A DNA stretch of 32,562 nucleotides from Verrucomicrobia subdivision 6 bacterium (GTDB lineage Bacteria > Verrucomicrobiota > Verrucomicrobiia > Methylacidiphilales > Verrucolacustridaceae). Both the position numbers and the translations under genes were made by a program. The notes under the pieces were generated by a model, which did not search any database, was not told the origin of the DNA, and saw only the letters and a list, made by a program, of their open reading frames with translations. Each line of letters begins with the position of its first letter. Position 1 is the first letter of the stretch. Positions 23,415 through 32,419 of the stretch are shown here, one piece after another. The stretch covers positions 1 through 32,562 of the forward strand of contig CAMCFB010000012.1 in NCBI GenBank assembly GCA_945874125.1. The letters are read 5' to 3'.

Positions 23415-26170
23415 TAATTTTTCAGGGCAGCTTGGGCGGCCGCCAACCGAGCAATCGGTAAACGGAAGGGGGAACAGGAGACGTAGGCTAGGCCTAACTG
23501 ATGGCAAAACTTGACCGAATCGGGTTCTCCGCCGTGTTCCCCGCAGATGCCCAGCTTGATATCTTTTCGGGTGGCCCGACCTAATTTGACGGCGGTTTCC
23601 ATTAACTTACCCACCCCGCCTTGGTCGAGAACAGCAAATGGATTTTGGCGAACAATTTCCTCCTCTTGGTAGCGAGGAAGGAAGGATCCAGCGTCATCTC
23701 GGCTCATGCCGAGCGTTGTCTGGGTGAGGTCATTCGTGCCAAAGCTGAAGAATTGGGCTGACTTGGCGATCTCATCCGCGACGACACACGCCCGGGGGAT
23801 TTCGATCATGGTGCCGACCAAGTAGGAGAGCTTCGCATTTCGCTCTTTTTGCACGCGAGCGGCCACTTGGTGAACGAGGTCGATCTGGAGCTCTAGCTCC
23901 TTGGGAAATCCGACGAGGGGAATCATGATTTCGGGGCGGACTTTGATGCCCGCAGCCTGGACTTCGGCGGCAGCCTCAAAAACCGCCCGAGCCTGCATTT
24001 CGGAAATCTCGGGATAGACGATACCCAGGCGGCAACCCCGGTGTCCCAACATGGGGTTAAATTCGTGCAGCTCTTTTACACGACGAGCCACTCGATCAAC
24101 CGAAATGCCCAGCTTCTCCGCGAGATCTCTTTGAGAGGCCTCGTCATGAGGGATGAACTCATGCAGGGGCGGGTCGAGGAAGCGGATGGTGGCGGGAAGG
24201 CCTTTTAAGGCCTTGAAAATTCCGGCGAAGTCGGAGCGTTGGGCGGGGAGAAGTTTGGCGAGGGCTTTGCCCCTTTCATCCGCATTTTCCGCCAAAATCA
24301 TCTCCCGCACGTGATCGATACGATCTCCCTCAAAGAACATATGTTCCGTGCGACAAAGCCCGACCCCTTGTGCGCCAAAAGCAACCGCATGGCCGACTTG
24401 ATCGGGTTGGTCGGCATTGGCGCGGACATCCATGGTGCGGCGTTGATCGGCCCACTGCATGAGTTGGGCAAAGACGCGGTAGATCGGGCTCTCAGCCGGA
24501 GTGAGGTCTTTATCGATCAGGACACGCACGACGTCGGACGGTGAGGTTTTGACTTCGCCGGGAAAGATTTCCCCCGTGGTTCCATCAATGGACAGGAAGT
24601 CGCCCTTGCGGAAATTTTGTCCACGGACATGGAGCGTGTTGGTCGAGTAGTCGATTTGCAGTTCAGAGGCACCGCAGACGCATACTTTGCCCATTTGGCG
24701 GGCCACGAGGGCGGCGTGAGACGAGACACCGCCTCGGGCGGTTAAAATACCCTCAGCGGCCAACATTCCCCGAATGTCTTCCGGGCTGGTTTCGACGCGG
24801 ACGAGGAGGACTTTTTCGCCCCGTTGGGCAGCGGCCTCGGCCTCATTGGCTGAGAAGTAGATTTTTCCGGAAGCAGCCCCTGGGCCAGCAGGAAGACCGC
24901 GAGCGATGACCTGAGTGGTCTTTCGCGCGCTGGCATCAAAAACGGGTGCGAGCAGTTGGCTCAGGGAATCGGCCGGGATGCGGCGAATGGCATCATCCGG
25001 GGAGATGAGCTTCTCTTTGACCATTTCCACGGCAATACGAACCGCGGCGAAGCCAGTTCGCTTTCCGTTGCGAGTCTGGAGCATGAATAAGCGACCCTGC
25101 TCGACGGTAAATTCAAAATCCTGCATGTCGTGAAAGTGGCTCTCGAGAGTATGCCGAACATCTTGAAGTTGGCGGAATACCTCTGGCATTTCCACTTGGA
25201 GCCGGAGAACGGGCTCGGGGGTACGCACGCCGGCCACCACATCCTCCCCTTGGGCGTTGAGCAAGAACTCCCCGTACAAGACTTTTTCTCCGGTGGCCGG
25301 GTCTCGCGTGAAGGAGACGCCGGAGCCACTATCATTGCCCGTGTTGCCAAAGACCATGGCCTGAACATTCACGGCGGTGCCCCACTCATGAGGAATGTTG
25401 TATTTTCGGCGGTAAATGATGGCGCGCTCGTTATTCCAAGAACCAAAAACAGCGCCGACGGCCCCGCGGAGTTGTTCCCGAGGGTTCTCCGGGAAATCTC
25501 GGCCGGTGCGTTCGCGAATTAGTTTGCGGAAACGATCGGTCAGAGTGCGAAGGGCCGTGGCATCGAGCTTGGTGTCGGAGACATGGGGATCTTTGGGGAA
25601 TAGCTCTTTTTTTAACTCCTCGATGACGACTTCGAACGGCTCGTGTTCTTCGCCCGGGCGTTTTTGCACTCCCATCACGACGTCCCCATACATTTGGAGG
25701 AAGCGACGGTAGCAGTCGTAAGCGAAGCGCTCATTCTTGCTCCGCTCGGCCAAGGCCCGAACCGTTTGATCGTTCAGGCCGAGATTGAGAATGGTGTCCA
25801 TCATGCCTGGCATGGAGTCACGGGCGCCCGAGCGAACGGCGACCAGAAGGGGATCTTTCAGGTCCCCAAACTTTTTCCCCATGGCGACCTCCATTTTCTG
25901 AATCGCTTCATCAATCTGTTTATCGAGAGCAGGGGGGTAGGTGCGCTTGTGATCGTAGAAGTAGGTGCAAACTTCCGTGCTGATGGTGAAGCCAGCCGGA
26001 ACCGGGAGCCGAATTCGGGTCATTTCCGCTAAATTGGCCCCTTTGCCACCCAAGAGAGATTTCATCTTGCCGTTTCCGTCCGCTTTGCCGTTTCCGAACG
26101 AGTAAACGTACTTCGGGGCTTTGCTGGAGGGGGATTTTTTAGCTTTGGAGGATTTCGATTTTTTCGGCAT
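23414..26170 (-). CDS. ppdK: Pyruvate, phosphate dikinase
   Basis: 918 residues, a little longer than the typical ~875. A Lys/Ser-rich N-terminal extension (residues 1-20, [12 protein letters not shown]) precedes [30 protein letters not shown] of the nucleotide-binding domain. The phospho-carrier histidine is H485 in [12 protein letters not shown]. The pyruvate/PEP-binding barrel follows, with [21 protein letters not shown] and the catalytic C876 in GICGEHGG. The enzyme interconverts pyruvate, ATP and phosphate with PEP, AMP and diphosphate in the cytosol. The residue before His is Ser, where many family members have the Thr targeted by the PDRP regulator. It lies 54 bp downstream of rph. The mRNA leader can fold (26181-26213), and no Shine-Dalgarno sequence precedes the ATG. 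Confidence 0.97.
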   Translation of the reverse strand: MPKKSKSSKAKKSPSSKAPKYVYSFGNGKADGNGKMKSLLGGKGANLAEMTRIRLPVPAGFTISTEVCTYFYDHKRTYPPALDKQIDEAIQKMEVAMGKKFGDLKDPLLVAVRSGARDSMPGMMDTILNLGLNDQTVRALAERSKNERFAYDCYRRFLQMYGDVVMGVQKRPGEEHEPFEVVIEELKKELFPKDPHVSDTKLDATALRTLTDRFRKLIRERTGRDFPENPREQLRGAVGAVFGSWNNERAIIYRRKYNIPHEWGTAVNVQAMVFGNTGNDSGSGVSFTRDPATGEKVLYGEFLLNAQGEDVVAGVRTPEPVLRLQVEMPEVFRQLQDVRHTLESHFHDMQDFEFTVEQGRLFMLQTRNGKRTGFAAVRIAVEMVKEKLISPDDAIRRIPADSLSQLLAPVFDASARKTTQVIARGLPAGPGAASGKIYFSANEAEAAAQRGEKVLLVRVETSPEDIRGMLAAEGILTARGGVSSHAALVARQMGKVCVCGASELQIDYSTNTLHVRGQNFRKGDFLSIDGTTGEIFPGEVKTSPSDVVRVLIDKDLTPAESPIYRVFAQLMQWADQRRTMDVRANADQPDQVGHAVAFGAQGVGLCRTEHMFFEGDRIDHVREMILAENADERGKALAKLLPAQRSDFAGIFKALKGLPATIRFLDPPLHEFIPHDEASQRDLAEKLGISVDRVARRVKELHEFNPMLGHRGCRLGIVYPEISEMQARAVFEAAAEVQAAGIKVRPEIMIPLVGFPKELELQIDLVHQVAARVQKERNAKLSYLVGTMIEIPRACVVADEIAKSAQFFSFGTNDLTQTTLGMSRDDAGSFLPRYQEEEIVRQNPFAVLDQGGVGKLMETAVKLGRATRKDIKLGICGEHGGEPDSVKFCHQLGLAYVSCSPFRLPIARLAAAQAALKN

Positions 26171-26180
26171 AAGAAAAAGT

Positions 26181-26213
26181 AAGCGTTACGGAATGCCAGT
26201 AAGGAGAGCGCTT
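26181..26213 (-). promoter_or_regulatory. Possible stem-loop in the ppdK leader
   Basis: On the minus strand AAGCG...CGCTT encloses TTAC...GTAA, giving about 9 bp with a 6-nt internal bulge and a 9-nt loop, ending 10 nt before the ppdK start. An 11-nt palindrome (GCTTGGCAAGC, 26210-26220) partly overlaps it. These may be regulatory or chance. Confidence 0.25.
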
Positions 26214-26224
26214 GGCAAGCCTGA

Positions 26225-26992
26225 TTAGGCCTCGGGCGGCGCGAGGGGCGATGCGGTGGGGCGAGATTTCCAAGCCTGCTCCTGGAACGCGAAAACTTTT
26301 TGCAAACCCTTTTCGGCTAAATTCAATAGAGATTGAAATTCCTCCCGGCTGAAATCGTGTTCTTCCCCGCCGGCCTGAACCTCGACCAAGCGGCCCTTCC
26401 CGGTCATGACGACGTTCATGTCTACCTGAGCATCCCGGTCCTCGGGATAGTTGAGATCCAGCAGGGGTTCGTTGTTGAGTAAACCGACGCTGATGGCAGC
26501 GACGGGGGAGCGCAGGGGATCGGCGGTCATCTTTCCGGAAAGTTGTAGCCGCTCGATCGCACGCCGCAGCGCAAGGCAGGCCCCCGTGATGGCGGTGGTG
26601 CGGGTGCCACCATCGGCCGAGAGAACATCACAGTCGATCCAAAGGCTTCGAGGCCCCAGCGCAGATAGGTCGGTGACCGCACGCAGGCTTCGGCCCAGGA
26701 GACGCTGTATTTCGGTCGAGCGGCCATCGACCTTGCCACGGGAAGAGTCCCGAGGTTTACGGCTGGAGGTGGAAGCGGGAAGCATGGAGTACTCGGCCGT
26801 GAGCCAGCCCCCGGCGACATTTTGCTCCTTCATCCAGCGGGGGACAGCTTCATCCACGCTGGCGGTACAGATGACCTCTGTTTTGCCGCACTTCAGGAGA
26901 ACAGATCCGACCGCTTGGGGGGCAATGTCCCAGGTACAAGAGAGGGGGCGGAGGTCAGATGCGGAACGCCCGTCCGCGCGAGGAGTGCTCAT
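26225..26992 (-). CDS. rph: Ribonuclease PH
   Basis: 255 residues from ATG 26992, normal for RNase PH. It starts MSTPRADGRSASDLRPLSCTWDI with the RxDGR signature, followed by GSVLLKCGKTEVICTASV, GWLTAEYSMLP and the phosphate-binding GGTRTTAITGA motif. It trims tRNA 3' ends using phosphate in the cytosol. This fits the window, where tRNA-Lys has no encoded CCA and needs 3' maturation, although no direct link is shown. Its start overlaps the folD stop in an ATGA (26989-26992), so the two are coupled. The last residues (KSRPTASPLAPPEA) are a short non-conserved tail. Confidence 0.97.
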   Translation of the reverse strand: MSTPRADGRSASDLRPLSCTWDIAPQAVGSVLLKCGKTEVICTASVDEAVPRWMKEQNVAGGWLTAEYSMLPASTSSRKPRDSSRGKVDGRSTEIQRLLGRSLRAVTDLSALGPRSLWIDCDVLSADGGTRTTAITGACLALRRAIERLQLSGKMTADPLRSPVAAISVGLLNNEPLLDLNYPEDRDAQVDMNVVMTGKGRLVEVQAGGEEHDFSREEFQSLLNLAEKGLQKVFAFQEQAWKSRPTASPLAPPEA

Positions 26993-27873
26993 GAACAAGT
27001 ATCCTCGGCGGCGCGGAGGGTATTGGAAAGGAGAAGTGCAATGGTCATCGGGCCGACACCACCTGGGTTAGGGGTAATGGCTCCAGCGACCGGCAAGACA
27101 GAGGCAAAATCAACATCCCCGACTAAGCGGTATCCGCGAGGAGAGGTGGTGTCAGGAATACGATTGACCCCCACATCGATGACGGTGGCGCCCGGCTGGA
27201 CATGTTCTGGGGTGAGGAACAAGGGGCGACCGAGTGCGCCGATCAAGATATCGGCTTGGCGGGTGATGGAGGAGAGGTTGGGGGTGCTGGAGTGGGCGAG
27301 GGTTACGGTGCAATCGGCGTGGGCGGACTTGCGAGCGAGGAGAACTGCGAGCGGCCGACCCACGATTTGGCCGCGGCCGACGACGACGGCGTGCTTTCCA
27401 CGGGTGGGAATTTTGCCAAGGCGAAGAATTTCCATGATTCCCGCGGGAGTGCAGGGAAGAAAGCCGGTGGGATCCCCGAGAAGAAGTTTGCCAAAGTTCA
27501 CCGGGTGGAAGCCGTCCACATCCTTGGCGGGTGAGACGCGGGCATAAACTTGCTCGTTGGGTAGGGCAGAGGGGAGGGGAGATTGGATCAGGATGCCATG
27601 GACCTTGGGATCCGCATTCAGGGCATCGATTTGCGCGAGCAGTTGGGAGAGAGAAGTGGTTTCGGGAAGAACGATGGTTTCGCTCGAAATGCCGACCTCC
27701 TTGGCTCGTGTTTCCTTGCGGGAAACATAGGCGCGGGAGGCGGGATCTTCCCCCACCCGAATAAAGACGAGTCGGGGGGTGATCCCGCGTTTGACAAGAG
27801 TGGCGACGCGACTGGCGGTATCGCGATGGATCTGGGAGGCAAACGCCTCTCCGTCGAGGATTTGGGCGGACAT
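26989..27873 (-). CDS. folD: Bifunctional methylenetetrahydrofolate dehydrogenase/cyclohydrolase
   Basis: 294 residues, normal for FolD. The catalytic region AYVSRKETRAKEVGI holds the active-site Lys. GILIQSPLPSALP, the PAKDVDGFHPVN substrate loop and the NADP-binding VVGRGQIVGRPLAVLL are all present, ending with ITPNPGGVGPMTIALLL. It converts 5,10-methylene-THF to 10-formyl-THF for purine and formyl-Met-tRNA synthesis. The usual GRSNIVGKP reads GRGQIVGRP, a modest change. It overlaps rph by 4 bp and follows the metallo-beta-lactamase gene by 35 bp, within the long minus-strand run. Confidence 0.96.
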   Translation of the reverse strand: MSAQILDGEAFASQIHRDTASRVATLVKRGITPRLVFIRVGEDPASRAYVSRKETRAKEVGISSETIVLPETTSLSQLLAQIDALNADPKVHGILIQSPLPSALPNEQVYARVSPAKDVDGFHPVNFGKLLLGDPTGFLPCTPAGIMEILRLGKIPTRGKHAVVVGRGQIVGRPLAVLLARKSAHADCTVTLAHSSTPNLSSITRQADILIGALGRPLFLTPEHVQPGATVIDVGVNRIPDTTSPRGYRLVGDVDFASVLPVAGAITPNPGGVGPMTIALLLSNTLRAAEDTCS

Positions 27874-27908
27874 TATTTAAGCATGCAAGGAATGAGAGAA
27901 AAGTGAAA

Positions 27909-29276
27909 CTAGGAAAGATCTTGAAAAAGAGGGATGGGTTGCCCGGGGGGAGGTTGCACGACCTCGGTTTGGGGACGCTGCTGGACAATCTGGGCGGCAA
28001 ACCAAGCTTGGGCATCGGGATCCCCGTGAACTAAGAGCACGCGGGAGGGTTGAATTTCATCGCAGGCCCAGCGAAGAATGTCCTCGCGGGTAGCGTGGGC
28101 GGTGAGGTCGAAGTAACGGACCTCGCAACGGACGGGCACCCCACTCGCATCGCCCCAGTTTACCGCGCCCCCTTGCCCCGCTTGGCGTAGAAGTCCGGAT
28201 GGGGAGGAGGGGTCCGTGTAACCGACAAAAAAGATGGAGTCGTGTTCTCGGGGAAAGAAGAGCCGGGCGATGGTGTGACTGGTGGTATTGGCGGTCATCA
28301 TGCCTGAACTGAGGAGATAGATGTGGCCGCCACGCAGCCGCAAGTTGGGCAGGCGCCGGGGGTCAAAGGTCTCCGGTTGAGCCTCAGGAATCAGGCGAAG
28401 GTTTCCATGCTGGCGGGGGTTGAGGGTGCGTTGACGGTCGTAGACTTCGGTCATGGCGCGACCGAGTCCCCCGATATAGATGGGGGCTTTGGGGATTTTA
28501 CCCTCCAAACGAGCGTGATGAAGCAGGGCAAGCACTTCTTGGGTTTTGCCCATGGCAAAGACTGGAATGAGAACGGCACCGCCCCGCTCGAACGTTTGGC
28601 GGATGCCGGCCAGAAGAGCGTCCTCAAAAAAGGCACGATCTTGGCCAGGGACAGCAGCTTGAGCGCCCCGCGTCGTTTCCATAATCAAAGTGTCGAAAGG
28701 TCCGGACGGGTGTTGGCAGGGAAGCATGAGGGTTTGGCGCTGAAGATTGAAGTCGCCGGTGTAGAGAGCCCGGTGCTGATCGGCCCGGATTTCAGTCATG
28801 ACCGATCCCGCCACGTGGCCGGCGTCGTGGAGCACAAATTCGAAATCGGAGGAGTCGATTCGGATGGGCCGGTTCAGGTTGGCCAGTTCCCAGGTTACCG
28901 CGCTGTCATCCACGCCGCGGTGAGTATAAAGCGGGTAATCGGTGCGGCCCAGTTCACGGCGTTGGCGGGTCATGACGTTGACGGAATTGTGCAGAAGAGG
29001 TTCCGTCAGGGCAGCGGTGCCGGAGGTCATGAGTACTTTTGCGCCGAGGTGTGCAGCGGTGACTAAGGGGAGGGATCCGATGTGGTCGTGGTGGGCGTGG
29101 GAAACGAGAATGGCGTCCAGATCTTCGGGAATCTGATCGAGGAGGGGAGTCGCGTCCCAACCATCGCGTCGAGGATGCATGCCGGCATCTAGAAGAACGG
29201 AGTGTTCCCCTGAGCGGAGAAGGTAGGAGTTCGCTCCGATTTCAGGAGCACGCGTCAAGTTGGTAAAGGTAACCAT
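27909..29276 (-). CDS. Beta-CASP metallo-beta-lactamase, RNA exonuclease-like
   Basis: 455 residues. The metal site HAHHDH lies at residues 60-65. The later ligands are in DAGHVAGS (His) and YTGDF (Asp), and AHATREDIL and LVHGDPDA complete the C-terminal beta-CASP motifs. The beta-CASP insert shows SGMMTANTTSH and FFVGYTDP. This is the archaeal CPSF / bacterial YsgI-like group, distinct from RNase J, which is longer. Such proteins cut or trim RNA with zinc. Being three genes above RNase PH suggests an RNA-processing theme, but that is inference. No Shine-Dalgarno sequence is visible before the ATG. It lies between the PpiD-like gene (33 bp gap) and folD. Confidence 0.9.
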   Translation of the reverse strand: MVTFTNLTRAPEIGANSYLLRSGEHSVLLDAGMHPRRDGWDATPLLDQIPEDLDAILVSHAHHDHIGSLPLVTAAHLGAKVLMTSGTAALTEPLLHNSVNVMTRQRRELGRTDYPLYTHRGVDDSAVTWELANLNRPIRIDSSDFEFVLHDAGHVAGSVMTEIRADQHRALYTGDFNLQRQTLMLPCQHPSGPFDTLIMETTRGAQAAVPGQDRAFFEDALLAGIRQTFERGGAVLIPVFAMGKTQEVLALLHHARLEGKIPKAPIYIGGLGRAMTEVYDRQRTLNPRQHGNLRLIPEAQPETFDPRRLPNLRLRGGHIYLLSSGMMTANTTSHTIARLFFPREHDSIFFVGYTDPSSPSGLLRQAGQGGAVNWGDASGVPVRCEVRYFDLTAHATREDILRWACDEIQPSRVLLVHGDPDAQAWFAAQIVQQRPQTEVVQPPPGQPIPLFQDLS

Positions 29277-29309
29277 GGAGAGGGTCGGGATCGGCGCGGG
29301 GGCGCGAAA

Positions 29310-30809
29310 TCAGAGCGAGCCGCGGAGTTGGGCTAGAACTTCGGGAGGCAGCTGATTTTCAGGAAGAACGGCTTGTCCGGCAAGCCAGTCGCGAATGATT
29401 TCCCCGCGGCGTTGGTTGAGGAGCTGGGCGGAAATCCTCGGCAGGGTTGTGTTGACCGCGGTGGCCGGGGCGGCGTCTCGCTGGCTGAGATAGACCACGA
29501 GAAAATCTTTCTGGGTGCGAATGGGGGAACTGACTCGTCCAGGCTCGAGCTGGGGGACGACCGAGCGGATGCGGTCCGCATCGGGAAAGGTGAGAGGCTT
29601 TTCCTCTGCGGGCGAAAAGGTGGGGAGCGCGGTGGCGGTCAGACCATAAGATTTTACGATCTCCTCCCACTTTTGGCCTTGAGGAAGTTCGGCATTGGCT
29701 TTTTGAGCAAAGGATTGAGCCATCTGCATGGCCATTTGCTGACGAGCCTGCTCTTGCCAGCGAGTGCGGACTTCGGGGGTGATTTCGGAAAGGGGGCGGA
29801 GGCGGCTGGGTTGCTCCTCGCGAAGGTGGAGGACGAGGAATCCATTTTTCGAGGGCAAGTAGTCACTGACGGGCTCCTCGGGGGAGAGGGCGAAAGCGGC
29901 GGCGGTAAGTTTTGCATCGGTCTCACCGGGGAAAGGAGTTTCGGTGGCGGTGAATGGGCCGTGAGTACGGACGGCGAGTTTGGCGGCGGTGGCTTGCGCG
30001 GCAAATGAGGGGCGGGTGACCCCTTCGGCTAGGTTGAAAAATTGCGAGGTAAAGGCAAAGGCGGTCTCCCCGGCTTTGGTGCGCTCTTCCTCCGAGGTGC
30101 CAGAGGCAACAAATTCCACGACATCCACGGTCCGACGGGCGGGAATTTCAAATTCCTTGGGGTTCGATTTATAAAAACTTTCGAGATCCTCCGGTTTGGG
30201 TTCGGGCGGAGTGATTTTGGACGGATCCCAACGAACGACTTGGGTGTGGGCGGGTCCAAAAAGTCGCTGGAGGCGTTTTTCCGATTCTTCCGGCAAAACG
30301 AAAGCGGTGGAGGCGAGGGCACGCAAGAGGGTGTCGGTCCGGATGGAGTCGAGAACGGCTTGATTGAAGCGTTCTCCGCTGAAGCCCTGGGGCGAGAGAA
30401 AGTTGGCGTTGAAGCGTTGAAAAAGTTCGGGATCGTAGGCGTTGTCCTTTTGAAAGAGGGGGTTCTTTTGAATGGCCTCGATGATTTCGGTGGGTTGCGC
30501 ATCGATTTGCGCCCGATCGGCAGCTTGGACTTGGAGGAGACGAATCCAAGTTTGGAAGTTCAGGAAATCGTTTTGTTCGGCGGAGGGGATTCGGCCGGTC
30601 TGGAGAGTGATCTCCAGCAGGGCCTGCCGTTGGGCTGCCACGAATTCGTTTAAATTGAGCGACTGGCCGTTGACCTTACCCAAAACCTGGGAGGCAGGGT
30701 CCATGCCCCCCTGCGGAGTCCAGTTTCCGAAAAAAATGAAGGAGACACCCACAATGGCGAGAAGGAGCAAAAGCAGACCTTTTAACTTATCATGGAGGAA
30801 AGTGATCAT
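29310..30809 (-). CDS. PpiD/SurA-like membrane-anchored periplasmic chaperone
   Basis: 499 residues from ATG 30809 (an AAGGAT ribosome-binding-like stretch lies 1-6 nt upstream). The open frame extends 109 codons further, but that part overlaps the divergent gene and is not protein-like. A single N-terminal helix (LKGLLLLLLAIVGVSFIFFGNW, split here as residues about 9-30) anchors it in the inner membrane. Residues about 35-270 resemble the SurA_N/PpiD helical chaperone domain (GKVNGQSLNLNEFVAAQRQALL). A parvulin-like segment (about 335-445; FLVLHLREEQPSRLRPLSEI) and a C-terminal helical part follow. PpiD assists folding of newly exported proteins. Whether the parvulin segment is active as a prolyl isomerase is unclear. 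Confidence 0.85.
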   Translation of the reverse strand: MITFLHDKLKGLLLLLLAIVGVSFIFFGNWTPQGGMDPASQVLGKVNGQSLNLNEFVAAQRQALLEITLQTGRIPSAEQNDFLNFQTWIRLLQVQAADRAQIDAQPTEIIEAIQKNPLFQKDNAYDPELFQRFNANFLSPQGFSGERFNQAVLDSIRTDTLLRALASTAFVLPEESEKRLQRLFGPAHTQVVRWDPSKITPPEPKPEDLESFYKSNPKEFEIPARRTVDVVEFVASGTSEEERTKAGETAFAFTSQFFNLAEGVTRPSFAAQATAAKLAVRTHGPFTATETPFPGETDAKLTAAAFALSPEEPVSDYLPSKNGFLVLHLREEQPSRLRPLSEITPEVRTRWQEQARQQMAMQMAQSFAQKANAELPQGQKWEEIVKSYGLTATALPTFSPAEEKPLTFPDADRIRSVVPQLEPGRVSSPIRTQKDFLVVYLSQRDAAPATAVNTTLPRISAQLLNQRRGEIIRDWLAGQAVLPENQLPPEVLAQLRGSL

Positions 30810-30854
30810 GATCCTTTTTGGCTTGCTAGGGGGGTAGGAGGGAAGCGCAAAATC

Positions 30855-31604
30855 ATGACGTTGATGACCTATTTCGTACCGCTTTTTACTTTTTTCCTCA
30901 TTTCGGTTGTTGGGGCAGTGGGGGAGGATCGAATTCGGCTGAAGAATGGGGAGGTTTTGCAGGGGCAAGCGGTCAAGTTTGATGAAGGGTCGATGACTTT
31001 GACCTTTAAATTTGCCCAAGGGACTTTGGGGTATCCATCGGCCGATTTGGCGGAAGTTACCTTGGAGGAAAGGCCCGGGGTGGCGGAAGGGAGACAAGCT
31101 TTTGCCAAAGGAAATTGGGAGGAGGTGGTGACCCACTGGAAACCATCGGTGGAAACGCTGGTGGGGGTGGACTCTCCGTGGGTGCTGGAGTGTGCGGGGG
31201 GGTTAGGGCAGGCCTACCTAGCGTTGGGGAAGGTGGCCGATGCGGAAACCCTTTTCGGGAAGATGAAAAAATTTTATACCGAAGGTCCGGCGGCCCTGCG
31301 CGCCTCCGTGGGCTTGGCGGAGGCTACCTCGAGCCGCGATGCGGGTGGGCTGATCGAAAAACTGAAGGAGTTGGAGGGGCAGTTAAAAGAGAGCCTCAGA
31401 CCTGTTCGTGCGGATCGGGAGGCTCTGGCGGAGTACTACTTCGCCCGTGGGGGGGCGTATGAAAAAAAGGGGGATGCAAAAAAGGCTTTGGAGGATTATT
31501 TGAAAGTAGCCACGCTTTACCCTGAGCCTCCTTCGTTGGGAAAGCGCGCGGAGGAGAGGGCGGAGGGTCTGCGCCAAGCAAACAAAGACCTCGTCACGGA
31601 ATAG
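30855..31604 (+). CDS. Periplasmic TPR-repeat protein
   Basis: 249 residues from ATG 30855. The first ~22 residues (MTLMTYFVPLFTFFLISVV, then GAVG) look like a signal peptide. Residues about 23-70 (DRIRLKNGEVLQGQAVKFDEGSMTLTF) are a small beta-rich unit of the type seen next to TPRs in Verrucomicrobiota envelope proteins. TPR-like helices follow (ARQAFAKGNWEEVVTHW-like; AYLALGKVADAETLF; YYFARGGAYEKKGDAKKALEDYLKVATLYP). The gene is 45 bp divergent from the PpiD-like gene and 23 bp upstream of the ExbB gene. It may be the energised partner of that ExbB-ExbD motor, which is inference. Confidence 0.8.
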   Translation: MTLMTYFVPLFTFFLISVVGAVGEDRIRLKNGEVLQGQAVKFDEGSMTLTFKFAQGTLGYPSADLAEVTLEERPGVAEGRQAFAKGNWEEVVTHWKPSVETLVGVDSPWVLECAGGLGQAYLALGKVADAETLFGKMKKFYTEGPAALRASVGLAEATSSRDAGGLIEKLKELEGQLKESLRPVRADREALAEYYFARGGAYEKKGDAKKALEDYLKVATLYPEPPSLGKRAEERAEGLRQANKDLVTE

Positions 31605-31627
31605 CTTTTTTGAATAGTGTAACAGTT

Positions 31628-32404
31628 ATGAAACATCAGCGTTGGACAACGATTCAGGCCTTTCTTTTCTCCGCGTTTTTATTTGTGCCCGGATTGATGG
31701 CAAACGAGGCTGAGGCGGGTAAGCCCGCCAAGACGGCTTGGCAAATTTTCCACGAGGGTGGAATTGTGATGTGGATCTTGCTCGTCGCTTCCATTCTCAT
31801 CATGGCTTTTACGATTGAGGCTTTTATCAAAATCCGTTTAGGCAGGCTGGCTCCAGCGGCGGTCTTGGCGCAGTTGAAGGATGCGATTGTCTCGGGAAAT
31901 TATCCTTTGGCGTACCAAGTGTGTGCGGCCAACCCTTGCTACCTCAGCCGAATCATGCAGGCAGGAATTGATCGCTTGGGGCGGGGTCGTGACGCGGTGG
32001 AACAGGCGGTGGGGGACACCACCGCGAAGGAGTTGAACGGGATTAAGGCCAATATTCAGTATCTATCGGTCATCGGAGTAGTGAGCCCGATGGTGGGGCT
32101 GACGGGAACAGTCATGGGGATGATCAAGGCATTCGAAACGTTGGGTTCCTCCGGGGCGGCGGACCCAAGTAAGCTGGCCGGCAATATTTCGGAAGTTTTG
32201 GTGGCGACGGGGGCGGGACTGTTTGTCGCGATCCCCGGGTTTATTCTCTATTATGTTTTTCGAAACCGAATTCAGACGGTCTCGGTGGCGGTCGATTCGG
32301 AGGTGAATCTCTTGCTAGAAGATATCCCTTTTGAGCAGCTGACTGGGTATCGGGTGAGCGACTATCTGGGTGCGGCGGCGGCAGCCCCTGCACCCGCGGC
32401 GTAA
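31628..32404 (+). CDS. exbB: MotA/TolQ/ExbB proton-channel family protein
   Basis: 258 residues from ATG 31628. An N-terminal signal-like segment (FLFSAFLFVPGLMANEAEA) precedes the three ExbB/TolQ membrane helices: GIVMWILLVASILIMAFTIEAF, LSVIGVVSPMVGLTGTVMGMI and LVATGAGLFVAIPGFILYYVF. The GLTGTVxGMI stretch and the following Pro/Gly-rich turn are the family signature. The C-terminus is Ala/Pro-rich. ExbB-ExbD uses the proton gradient to energise outer-membrane transport or envelope upkeep. The downstream exbD-like gene starts 15 nt after its stop, and the TPR gene lies just upstream, suggesting an operon. TolQ-type use cannot be told from ExbB-type by eye. Confidence 0.93.
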   Translation: MKHQRWTTIQAFLFSAFLFVPGLMANEAEAGKPAKTAWQIFHEGGIVMWILLVASILIMAFTIEAFIKIRLGRLAPAAVLAQLKDAIVSGNYPLAYQVCAANPCYLSRIMQAGIDRLGRGRDAVEQAVGDTTAKELNGIKANIQYLSVIGVVSPMVGLTGTVMGMIKAFETLGSSGAADPSKLAGNISEVLVATGAGLFVAIPGFILYYVFRNRIQTVSVAVDSEVNLLLEDIPFEQLTGYRVSDYLGAAAAAPAPAA

Positions 32405-32419
32405 CCGGAGAAGCGTGCC

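Noticed and set aside
30810-31136. 109-codon upstream extension of the PpiD-like frame
   Set aside because: It overlaps the divergent TPR gene and has no protein-like features. The membrane anchor begins right after ATG 30809.
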